Notes under the pieces: model-generated | Told to the model about the DNA's origin: nothing | The model's database searches: none | What the model saw: the letters and a program-made list of their open reading frames with translations, nothing else | NCBI GenBank assembly: GCA_937883885.1 | Contig: CAKZXL010000503.1 | Span: forward strand, 1 to 24,714 | From: an uncultured Aquincola sp. | GTDB taxonomy: Bacteria > Pseudomonadota > Gammaproteobacteria > Burkholderiales > Burkholderiaceae | Direction: 5' to 3' | Length of the DNA: 24,714 bases | Made by a program: the position numbers and the translations under genes | In this document: in pieces, positions 18,017-24,714 of the stretch | Position numbering within the stretch: position 1 is the stretch's first letter | How the letters are laid out: the number at the start of each line of letters is the position of its first letter

Positions 18017-18136
18017 GGCCGGATGGTAGGGGTGTCCGGGCGATCGTGCAGCCACGGCAGTGGGGGCAGCCGCCAAGGCGGCGGGTTCGGCGGCACGGCC
18101 GCCGCGCTGGAACATGCTGGAGACTCGCATGATCGA

Positions 18137-18691
18137 TCAGCCCGCCGGTGCTCGTTCGCCACGGGGCGCGCCGCGGTGCATCGGGCCGCGGCGCTCTTCG
18201 GGCGCGCGGGCCATGCGCTCGGCCAGCTGCTGGCGCTGCTCGGGCGTCAGCACCTGTGCCACCTGCACCATCACCTGCATCATCCGGCGCGAAGCCTGGT
18301 CGTGCTGGGCCATCATCTGCTGGCGCAGCGTCTCGGCCGCGGCAGCGTCGACCACGGGCGCGGTGAAGATCTTGCCGGCCTGTTCATGCAGGCCGCGCGC
18401 GGCTTCCTGCTGGCTGCGCAGGTCGGCGGCGGCGGCTTCGGTGATCTGGCGGATCTGCGCACGCTGCTCGGGCGTGGCCTTGACCTCGTCGAGCATGCGC
18501 TGCATGCCGGGGCCTTGCAGCGGCATGCCGGCAAAGCCCGGCTCGCCACGCATCGGGTGGCCGGCGTGCGGCGGCGGGGGTGCATCCTCAGCGCGCGCGG
18601 CCGAGGGCAGCAGGGCAGCGCCGGAGGCGGCCAGCAGCAGGCTGGCGGCCATCCAGCGGAATGGGTGTGCGATGGAAGCGCGGTTCTTCAA
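18137..18691 (-). CDS. Spy/CpxP-family periplasmic protein
   Basis: Periplasmic chaperone or stress-sensor protein of 184 residues. A signal peptide (hydrophobic WMAASLLLAASGAALLPSA, likely cleavage after AARA at about 34) is followed by a His/Met/Gly-rich segment (HAGHPMRGEPGFAGMP). A helical region then carries two copies of the family motif, ATPEQRAQIRQI and LTPEQRQQLAERM (LTxxQ type). The start is TTG at 18691, backed by a strong GGGAGAG Shine-Dalgarno sequence six to seven bases upstream; the internal ATG would leave a signal peptide without its positive N-region. In E. coli, CpxP inhibits CpxA and Spy is induced by Cpx; the same gene order here suggests a product that feeds back on the adjacent kinase (inference). 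The Met/His-rich ends could bind metal. Confidence 0.88.
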   Translation of the reverse strand: MKNRASIAHPFRWMAASLLLAASGAALLPSAARAEDAPPPPHAGHPMRGEPGFAGMPLQGPGMQRMLDEVKATPEQRAQIRQITEAAAADLRSQQEAARGLHEQAGKIFTAPVVDAAAAETLRQQMMAQHDQASRRMMQVMVQVAQVLTPEQRQQLAERMARAPEERRGPMHRGAPRGERAPAG

Positions 18692-18762
18692 GCGGCTCTC
18701 CCTTGTTTTTCGAAGGAGCCGAGAGCTTGGCCGCAGGCGGTAAAGCGGCGCCCGCGCAGGCG

Positions 18763-18777
18763 GTGAAGAAGTGTGAA
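18763..18777. promoter_or_regulatory. CpxR-box-like direct repeat
   Basis: GTGAA-N5-GTGAA (GTGAAGAAGTGTGAA) matches the spacing of the E. coli CpxR box GTAAA-N5-GTAAA with one change per half. A further GTAAA lies at 18740-18744. It is about 72-86 bases upstream of the TTG of the Spy/CpxP-like gene, a plausible activator position, although the repeat reads on the opposite strand. It suggests autoregulation of the three-gene set. Confidence 0.45.
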
Positions 18778-18793
18778 GGAGCGCGTGCGCGCT

Positions 18794-19708
18794 TCACGCC
18801 GCCGGCTCGACGCGCAGCAGCGTGCGCCGCAGCTCGAAATCGGCATTGCTGCTGCGCAGCTCCAGCCGCAGCAGCACGCCGCTCTTGCGGTCGACCACCA
18901 TCACGCCGTCGATGCGGGCGGTGTGGCGGCGGTAGGGCACGTCGCCGTACAGCTCGATCACGGCCGCATCGAAGGGGCGGCCAAAGCCCGTCTGCACGCC
19001 GGTGGCGATGACCTGGCCGCGAAGGCGGCCCTGCTCGCCATTGGTGTTGCGCAGCTCGCCGCCAAGCACGTCGCCGAGCGCCATGTCGGGGCGCAGCAGT
19101 CGTGTCCAGTACACCAGCGTGCCACCCACCGTCAGCGGCTGGATGTTGCCGGCGCTGTCCTGCTGCCAGCGCACCGGCCGATCGACGTCGGGCAGGTCGG
19201 CGCGGAACTCCAGGTGGTCGCGCCGCAGGCTCTGCAGCCGCAGGCCCAGCTCGCGCGCCGCCGCACGGCCCTGCCGTTCCTCGTACACCAGGCGTTCACC
19301 CACCTTCAAAGGAATGGCGGCCAGCTGCTCGGCGCTCAAGGTGTCGGACTGCGGCGGGCAGGCCCGCTGGGCGATGACCGATTGAACGGCGTCGTAGCGG
19401 CCGCGCAGGCGGGCCAGTTCGGCCGCATCGGGGCCATCGGGCCGCATGGCCAGCATGGCGGGCCAGAACACGGTGGCGCCCACACCCAGCGCAATGACGT
19501 TGTTGCCCACGCGCTCGTCCACCGCATAGGCCACGTCGGCGGCGCGGCGCTGCACCTTGTCGGCCTCGGCATACAACGCCTCGCAAGGCAGATGGCCGTA
19601 GGCGGCAGGGTCGGCAGGCAGCGGTTTGACGTCGGCTGAGCGGGTGGCGCAGCCCGTGAGCATCGACATCAGGCAGGCGCCGGCCACGGCAAGGCGAAAG
19701 GCGGGCAT
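18794..19708 (-). CDS. Putative lipoprotein of unknown function
   Basis: Not recognised as a named family. From ATG at 19708 the protein is 304 residues with a lipoprotein signal peptide and lipobox LTGC (Cys20), so it is probably membrane-anchored. Residues about 40-115 resemble a module seen in other small proteobacterial lipoproteins: a Cys, a helix, VIALGVGATVFWPAMLAM, then ELARLRGRYDAVQ and a closing Cys. The C-terminal part (IPLKVGERLVYEERQGRA to the end) is rich in predicted beta strands (VIELYGDVPYRRHTARIDGV, LRLELRSSN). No catalytic motif is visible. It ends about 100 bases before the Spy/CpxP-like gene on the same strand and is divergent from the hybrid kinase across 58 bases. Whether it belongs to the Cpx-like set is unknown. 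Confidence 0.75.
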   Translation of the reverse strand: MPAFRLAVAGACLMSMLTGCATRSADVKPLPADPAAYGHLPCEALYAEADKVQRRAADVAYAVDERVGNNVIALGVGATVFWPAMLAMRPDGPDAAELARLRGRYDAVQSVIAQRACPPQSDTLSAEQLAAIPLKVGERLVYEERQGRAAARELGLRLQSLRRDHLEFRADLPDVDRPVRWQQDSAGNIQPLTVGGTLVYWTRLLRPDMALGDVLGGELRNTNGEQGRLRGQVIATGVQTGFGRPFDAAVIELYGDVPYRRHTARIDGVMVVDRKSGVLLRLELRSSNADFELRRTLLRVEPAA

Positions 19709-19766
19709 CGGCCCATTGTGCCCCCGTCGCACGGGCGGGCCCCGCTGCGGTGAGAATGGGTCAGCC

Positions 19767-22700
19767 ATGCTCCCGCCACCGCCCGCCCACCGCAGCACCA
19801 CGCTCACCCTGCTGGAAGGGGAACGACGGCTTCTTGCACAGGTGGTGTCGGGCATGCCGCTGCCGCAGGTGCTGGCGCTGCTGCTGGGCGAACTGCAGGC
19901 CGGCTCGCCCGGCTTGAAGGCCGGCGTGCTGCTGCAGGGGCTGCAAGGGCTCTGCATCGGCGCGGCCGATGGCCTGCCGCCGGCCCTGGCCAGCGCGCTG
20001 CAGGCGGCGCTGCGGCCCACCCTGCCGGTGGACTGGCCGGCCTTGGACGAGGTGGCAGGCCAGCTGGGCCTGCGGCCGGTATGGCGCCAGACCATGCAGG
20101 CCGCCGATGGCCGGGCCCTGGGCGTGCTGCTGGGCTACGTGGACGCGCCCGGCGACGCCACGCAGCAGCAGCTCGATGCGCTGGCGCTGGTGACGCAGAC
20201 CGCGGCACTGCTGATCGAGCGCGATGAAGCCAACCAGCGGCTGCGCCAGGCCGAGGCGCGCCACCGGCAGATCCTGGACAGCGCCACCGACTACGCCATC
20301 ATCGCGCTGGACACGCAGGGCCGCGTGACGCGCTGGAACGAAGGGGCGCACCGCATCCTCGGCTGGCGCGAAGACGAGATGCTGGGGCAGACGTTGCACC
20401 GCTGCTTCACCCCGGAAGACCGGGCGGCCGGCCGCATCGAACAGGAGATGGCGGCCGCCATGGCCGGCCAGTCTTCGCCCGAAGAAGGCTGGCGCCTGCG
20501 GGCCGATGGCAGCCGCCTGTGGGCCTCGGGCGAGATGACGGTGCTGCGCGGCGAGGCCGGCCAGGTGCTGGGCTACGTGAAGGTGCTGCGCAACCGCACC
20601 CGGCAGCGCGCCAGCGACCTGCGCCAGGCCTTTTTGCTGCAGCTGAGCGAAAGCCTGCACGAACAATCGGTCGAGGCGCGCCTGAGCGACGAGGTGGCGG
20701 CGCAGCTGGGCCTGCTGCTGGGCGCCAACCGCGTGGGCTTCGGCCGCGTGGACGAGGCCATGCGCCTGCACCTTGAACACGACTGGACCGACGGCCGGGT
20801 GTCGCACGCGCCCGGCGTGTACACCCTCAGCGACTACGGCCTGGGGCTGGACGGCATGCTGCGCGGCGGCCAGCCGGTGGTGGTGGAAGACGTGGCCCAC
20901 GATGCCCGCACCGCCGGCACGCTGGCGCGCTACCGCCAGCTGCAGGTGGGCGCGATGGTGCTGGTGCCGCTGCTGGGCCTGCCCGGCGCGCCGACTTCGG
21001 CGGCCACTTCGAGCGCCGCCCCGGCGGCGGGCGCCGACGCATCCGTGGGCGCCATCGTCTTCGTCACCAGCGCGCAGGCGCGCCGCTGGTCGACCGACGA
21101 CCTGCTGCTGCTGCGCGAGGTGGCCGAGCGCCTGCGCCTGGCGGTCGAGCGCGCGCGGGCGCGCGAGGCGTTGCGCACCAGCGAAGAACGGTTGCACGTG
21201 GCCCAGCAGGCCGGCAGCATCGGCAGCTTCGAGCTGTTTCCCCAGCGTGGCGAGGTGGCGGTCTCGGCCAGCTTCTGCGCGCTGTGGGGCCTGCCCGTTG
21301 CGCCGGTGGTGACGGTGCAGCAACTGGTGGCGCTGGTGCACCCCGACGACGTGGCGCTGCTGGCGGTGGACACCACGCCCACGCCGCAGCGCATGGCCTA
21401 TGTGGAGTACCGCATCCGCCGCGCCGACGACGGCGCGTTTCGCTGGCTGGCCCGGCGCGGCGAGGTGGTGGCCGACCCGCGGGGCGGACCGCCCCGCTAC
21501 CTGGGCGTGTGCTACGACATCACCGAGCGGCGCCTGGCCACCGACCAGCTGGCCACCAGCCAGCAGTCGCTGCTGCTGGCCACCGAGGCGGCCGAGATCG
21601 GCACGTGGGACCTGGACACCGCCACGCAGGAACTGGTGTGGTCGGACCGCACCCGCACGATGTTCGGTGCCTCGGTGGACACGCCGGTGTCGCTGGACAC
21701 CTTCGCGCGCGGCCTGCACCCCGACGACGTGGCCGCCACGCTGGCCGCCTTCTCGGCTGCGATGGACCCGGCGATACGCAGCACCTACGACGTCGAGTAC
21801 CGCACCATCGGCATCGACGACGGCGTGCTGCGCTGGGTGGCGGCCAAGGGCCGCGGCCTGTTCGACGAGAGCGGCCGTTGCGTGCGCGCCATCGGCACCG
21901 CCATCGACATCACCGCCCGCAAGCAGGCCGAGGCGCGGCAGGCGCTGCTGCTGTCGCTGGCCGACCGGCTGCGGCCTTCCGGCGAGCCGCAGGCGTTGCT
22001 GGGCGACGGCCTGCAGATGCTGCGCCACTTCCTGGGCGTGCACCGGGCCGGGCTGGGCCGGCTGCAGGCCGACCGCATCGTGGTGGAAGCGGAAGAAACC
22101 GATGGCCGCCCGGCCGAGCACCGCAGCTTTGCGCTGGACAGCTTCGGCGAGACCGCCATGCAGCACTGGCGCGCCGGCCGCACCACCGTGTGCGAAGACC
22201 TCACCGCCGAAGGCCACCAGCCGGTGCTGGAGCGTTTCGGCGTCGACAGCCTGGTAGCGGTGCCGCTGCGCGGTGACGGTGCGCTGCGCGCCATCTTCTA
22301 CGCGGCCCAGCATGCCCCGCGCCACTGGACCGCCGACGAAGTGGCGCTGATGGAAGACGTGGCCGCCCGCGTGTGGGACGCGGTGGAACGCGCCCGGGCC
22401 GAGCAGGCGCTGCGCGAAGAAACGCGCGCGCTGGAAACCCTGAACCGCACCGCCGCGCTGCTGGCCCAGGACTTCGACATCGACACCCTGGTGCAGCGCG
22501 TGGTGGATGCCGGCACCGCGCTCACCGGCGCGCGCTACGGCGCCTTTTTCCATGCCACGCGCGACGAGCACAACGAGCGCTTCATGCTTTACGCACTGTC
22601 GGGTGCGCAGCGCAGCGACTTCGAACGCTTCGGCATGCCGCGCTCGACCGAGGTATTCGCACCCACCTTCCGAGGCGATGGCGTCATCCGCTCGGCCGAC

Positions 22701-24509
22701 ATCACGCAGGACCCGCGCTACGGCCGCAACTGGCCGCATGCCGGCATGCCCGAGCACCACCTGCCTGTGCGCAGCTATCTGGCGGTGCCGGTGATCGCCC
22801 GCTCGGGCGACGTGCTGGGCTGTCTGATGTTCGGCCACTCCGAGCCCGATGTGTTCACCGACCGTGCCGAGCGCCTGGCCAGCGGCCTGGCCTCGCAGGC
22901 TGCGATCGCCATCGACAACGCGCGCCTCTTCCGCGCCACCCAGCGCGACAACGAAACGCTGGAAGCCCGCGTGGAAGAGCGCACCCGCGAGCGCGACCAG
23001 GTGTGGGCCTTGACCGAAGACCTGCTGGCCATCGCCGATGCGCAAGGCCACCTGCAGCGCGTGTCGGCCTCGTGGACGCGGCAGCTCGGCCATGCCCATG
23101 CACAGCTGGTGCTGCAGCCGCTGAGCGCGCTGCTGCACCCCGACGACCTGCCCGGGCTGCAGGCCGCGCTGGGCCGCATGCGCGCCAGCGGCCAGCCGGT
23201 GCGGCTGGAAAACCGCGTGGCCACGCTGGAAGGCGAATGGCGGGTGATGGCCTGGACGCTGTCGCCCGAGCCCGGCACCGGCCGCTTCGTGGCCACCGGC
23301 CGCGACGTGACGGCCGAGCGCCTGCGCCAGGCCCAGCTGGAAGAAGCGCAGGAGGCGCTGCGCCAGTCGCAGAAGATGGAGGCGGTGGGCCAGCTCACCG
23401 GTGGCATCGCGCACGACTTCAACAACCTGCTGCAAGGCATCACCGGATCGCTCGACCTGATCAAGCGCCGGCTGCAGCAGGGCCGCAGCACCGACCTCGA
23501 CCGCTTCATCCAGGGCGCGATGGCTTCGGCCCAGCGCGCCGCCGCGCTGACTCACCGGCTGCTGGCCTTCTCGCGCCGGCAGCCGCTCGACCCGCGGCCG
23601 GTGGCGGCCAATCCGCTGGTGGTGTCGATGGAAGACCTGCTGCGCCGCACGCTGGGCGAAGCGGTGACGCTGGAGCTGGCGCTGGCGCCCGACCTGTGGC
23701 TGACGCTGTGCGACGCCAACCAGCTGGAAAGCGCCATCCTCAACCTGTGCATCAACGCACGTGACGCGATGCCGGCCGGCGGCCGCCTGACCATCGAGAC
23801 CGCCAACACCAGCCTGGACGCCAGCTATGCGGTGCGCATCCGCGACATCGCACCCGGCCAGTACGTGTGCATCGGCGTCAGCGACACCGGCACCGGCATG
23901 TCGCCCGAGGTGCTGGCCCGCGCGTTCGAGCCCTTCTTCACCACCAAGCCGATCGGTCAGGGCACCGGGCTGGGCCTGTCGATGATCTATGGCTTTGCCC
24001 GCCAGTCGGAGGGCTACGTCAAGATCTACAGCGAGCCGGGCCACGGCACCACCGTCAAGCTCTACCTGCCGCGCCACCTGGGCGAAGCCGACGAGGCCGA
24101 GGCCCAGCGCGCCGCCACGGTCGACCCCATCGCCGACACCGGCCAGGTGGTGCTGGTGGTGGAAGACGAAGCCGTGGTGCGCGCGCTGGTGGTGGACGTG
24201 CTGCAGGAGCTGGGCTACCGCGCGCTGGAAGCGGCCGACGGCGTGGCCGGCCTGGCCGTGCTGCAAGGCCCGCAGGCCATCGACCTGCTGGTCACCGACA
24301 TCGGCCTGCCCGGCCTCAACGGCCGCCAGATGGCCGACGCCGCCCGCGTGTTCCGCCCCGAGCTGAAGGTGCTGTTCATGACCGGCTACGCCGAAAACGC
24401 GGCGGTGGCCAACGGCTTCCTGGAGCCCGGCATGCAGATGATCACCAAGCCGTTTTCGATGGAGGCGATGAGTGTGCGCTTGCGGGAGATGCTGAAGCCG
24501 GGCGGGTGA
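19767..24509 (+). CDS. Multi-sensor hybrid histidine kinase (GAF/PAS array, HisKA, HATPase, REC)
   Basis: Soluble signalling kinase of 1580 residues with no membrane segment. Inferred order: GAF-like (about 12-155), PAS (162-280), GAF (285-465), PAS (476-590), PAS (602-720), GAF (726-880), GAF (892-1055), short coiled coil, PAS (1079-1185), HisKA with phospho-acceptor His1216 in GGIAHDFNNLLQG, HATPase (about 1290-1430; N-box around Asn1330, G1 DTGTG from Asp1373, G2 GQGTGLGLS), and a C-terminal receiver (EDE 1466-1468, phospho-Asp1511 in VTDIGLPG, Lys1561 in TKPFS). All kinase and receiver residues look intact. ATG at 19767 is preferred to the in-frame 19626 start because the upstream part covers the divergent lipoprotein gene. 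No HPt protein, partner regulator or output domain lies nearby, so the output is unknown. Confidence 0.93.
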   Translation: MLPPPPAHRSTTLTLLEGERRLLAQVVSGMPLPQVLALLLGELQAGSPGLKAGVLLQGLQGLCIGAADGLPPALASALQAALRPTLPVDWPALDEVAGQLGLRPVWRQTMQAADGRALGVLLGYVDAPGDATQQQLDALALVTQTAALLIERDEANQRLRQAEARHRQILDSATDYAIIALDTQGRVTRWNEGAHRILGWREDEMLGQTLHRCFTPEDRAAGRIEQEMAAAMAGQSSPEEGWRLRADGSRLWASGEMTVLRGEAGQVLGYVKVLRNRTRQRASDLRQAFLLQLSESLHEQSVEARLSDEVAAQLGLLLGANRVGFGRVDEAMRLHLEHDWTDGRVSHAPGVYTLSDYGLGLDGMLRGGQPVVVEDVAHDARTAGTLARYRQLQVGAMVLVPLLGLPGAPTSAATSSAAPAAGADASVGAIVFVTSAQARRWSTDDLLLLREVAERLRLAVERARAREALRTSEERLHVAQQAGSIGSFELFPQRGEVAVSASFCALWGLPVAPVVTVQQLVALVHPDDVALLAVDTTPTPQRMAYVEYRIRRADDGAFRWLARRGEVVADPRGGPPRYLGVCYDITERRLATDQLATSQQSLLLATEAAEIGTWDLDTATQELVWSDRTRTMFGASVDTPVSLDTFARGLHPDDVAATLAAFSAAMDPAIRSTYDVEYRTIGIDDGVLRWVAAKGRGLFDESGRCVRAIGTAIDITARKQAEARQALLLSLADRLRPSGEPQALLGDGLQMLRHFLGVHRAGLGRLQADRIVVEAEETDGRPAEHRSFALDSFGETAMQHWRAGRTTVCEDLTAEGHQPVLERFGVDSLVAVPLRGDGALRAIFYAAQHAPRHWTADEVALMEDVAARVWDAVERARAEQALREETRALETLNRTAALLAQDFDIDTLVQRVVDAGTALTGARYGAFFHATRDEHNERFMLYALSGAQRSDFERFGMPRSTEVFAPTFRGDGVIRSADITQDPRYGRNWPHAGMPEHHLPVRSYLAVPVIARSGDVLGCLMFGHSEPDVFTDRAERLASGLASQAAIAIDNARLFRATQRDNETLEARVEERTRERDQVWALTEDLLAIADAQGHLQRVSASWTRQLGHAHAQLVLQPLSALLHPDDLPGLQAALGRMRASGQPVRLENRVATLEGEWRVMAWTLSPEPGTGRFVATGRDVTAERLRQAQLEEAQEALRQSQKMEAVGQLTGGIAHDFNNLLQGITGSLDLIKRRLQQGRSTDLDRFIQGAMASAQRAAALTHRLLAFSRRQPLDPRPVAANPLVVSMEDLLRRTLGEAVTLELALAPDLWLTLCDANQLESAILNLCINARDAMPAGGRLTIETANTSLDASYAVRIRDIAPGQYVCIGVSDTGTGMSPEVLARAFEPFFTTKPIGQGTGLGLSMIYGFARQSEGYVKIYSEPGHGTTVKLYLPRHLGEADEAEAQRAATVDPIADTGQVVLVVEDEAVVRALVVDVLQELGYRALEAADGVAGLAVLQGPQAIDLLVTDIGLPGLNGRQMADAARVFRPELKVLFMTGYAENAAVANGFLEPGMQMITKPFSMEAMSVRLREMLKPGG

Positions 24510-24714
24510 TCACGGTCGCGTCGTGGCGGCCGGTGTCGCACGCGGCTTAGGCGGGGCCAACACCAAAGCGAGTGCTGCGGCGACCAGACCGCCACCCAGC
24601 AGATGGGCGCCGGTCACGGCCTCATGCAGGAACAGCGCGCCCCACAGCACGCCGAACACCGGCACCAGGAAGGTCACGCTGAGCGAGCGCAGCGGCCCGA
24701 TGTCGGCGATGAGG
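24510..24714 (-). CDS. EamA/DMT-family permease, C-terminal fragment (5' end outside window)
   Basis: Only the last 68 residues are visible on the minus strand, ending at TGA 24512-24510. They read LIADIGPLRSLSVTFLVPVF, then GVLWGALFLHE, AVTGAHLLGGGLV and a final hydrophobic AAALALVLAPP. This is the typical last two membrane helices of drug/metabolite exporters (the pattern VPVFGVLWGALFLHE is characteristic). The fragment converges on the hybrid kinase: the two TGA stops abut inside TGATCA with no spacer. The substrate cannot be inferred. Confidence 0.8.
   Translation of the reverse strand, partial: LIADIGPLRSLSVTFLVPVFGVLWGALFLHEAVTGAHLLGGGLVAAALALVLAPPKPRATPAATTRP

Noticed and set aside
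18776..18796. GC-rich hairpin after the lipoprotein gene as a terminator
   Set aside because: The stem contains a wobble pair and no T-run follows on the minus strand; it also overlaps the CpxR-box-like repeat.
19761..24266. 1501-codon minus-strand open frame opposite the hybrid kinase
   Set aside because: His/Gln/Gly/Arg-rich translation with no motifs, the complement of a GC-rich coding frame; the plus strand carries intact kinase and receiver motifs.

Overview
This window is very GC-rich, with strong third-position G/C bias and tightly packed genes. Its gene types (purN beside an RsmB/NOP-family methyltransferase and a DUF1345 gene, a TrpRS with a C-terminal extension, a DUF3717-DUF1289 protein) point to a betaproteobacterium of the order Burkholderiales, probably of the Rubrivivax/Leptothrix/Comamonadaceae type. 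The placement rests on gene content and composition recalled from those groups, not on a search. No rRNA, tRNA, CRISPR array, insertion sequence or phage gene was seen, and no gene-free stretch exceeds 300 bases. The longest is the 169-base regulatory region at 6742-6910.

Left part (1-5715), housekeeping: a 16S rRNA cytosine-methyltransferase-like gene (minus, cut by the left edge), a DUF1345 membrane protein (plus), purN (minus), then a plus-strand run of trpS, a DUF3717/DUF1289 Cys-motif protein and a MATE efflux transporter. A GC-rich palindromic repeat lies exactly where the MATE start should be.

Middle part (5665-15813), an alpha-galactoside utilisation locus: a divergent LacI-family regulator, an intergenic region with palindromes that look like its operators, then two ABC permeases, a periplasmic sugar-binding protein, a MalK/UgpC-type ATPase, a cytoplasmic GH36 alpha-galactosidase, galT and galK. 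The inferred logic is import of an intact alpha-galactoside (melibiose/raffinose type), hydrolysis in the cytoplasm, and feeding of galactose into the Leloir pathway. galE and galM are not in the window. The second permease is broken by a one-base frameshift, which is either a sequence error or a real loss of function.

Right part (15823-24714), signalling: a minus-strand set of Spy/CpxP-like periplasmic protein, OmpR-type response regulator and sensor kinase that resembles the Cpx envelope-stress system, with a GTGAA-N5-GTGAA direct repeat upstream. Next come an unrecognised lipoprotein (minus), a 1580-residue soluble multi-GAF/PAS hybrid histidine kinase (plus), and the C-terminal end of an EamA/DMT-family permease (minus, cut by the right edge).

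I see no wholly new system. The most useful leads are the candidate operator pair, the frameshifted permease, the repeat at the MATE start, the Cpx-like box and the internally duplicated sensor kinase.
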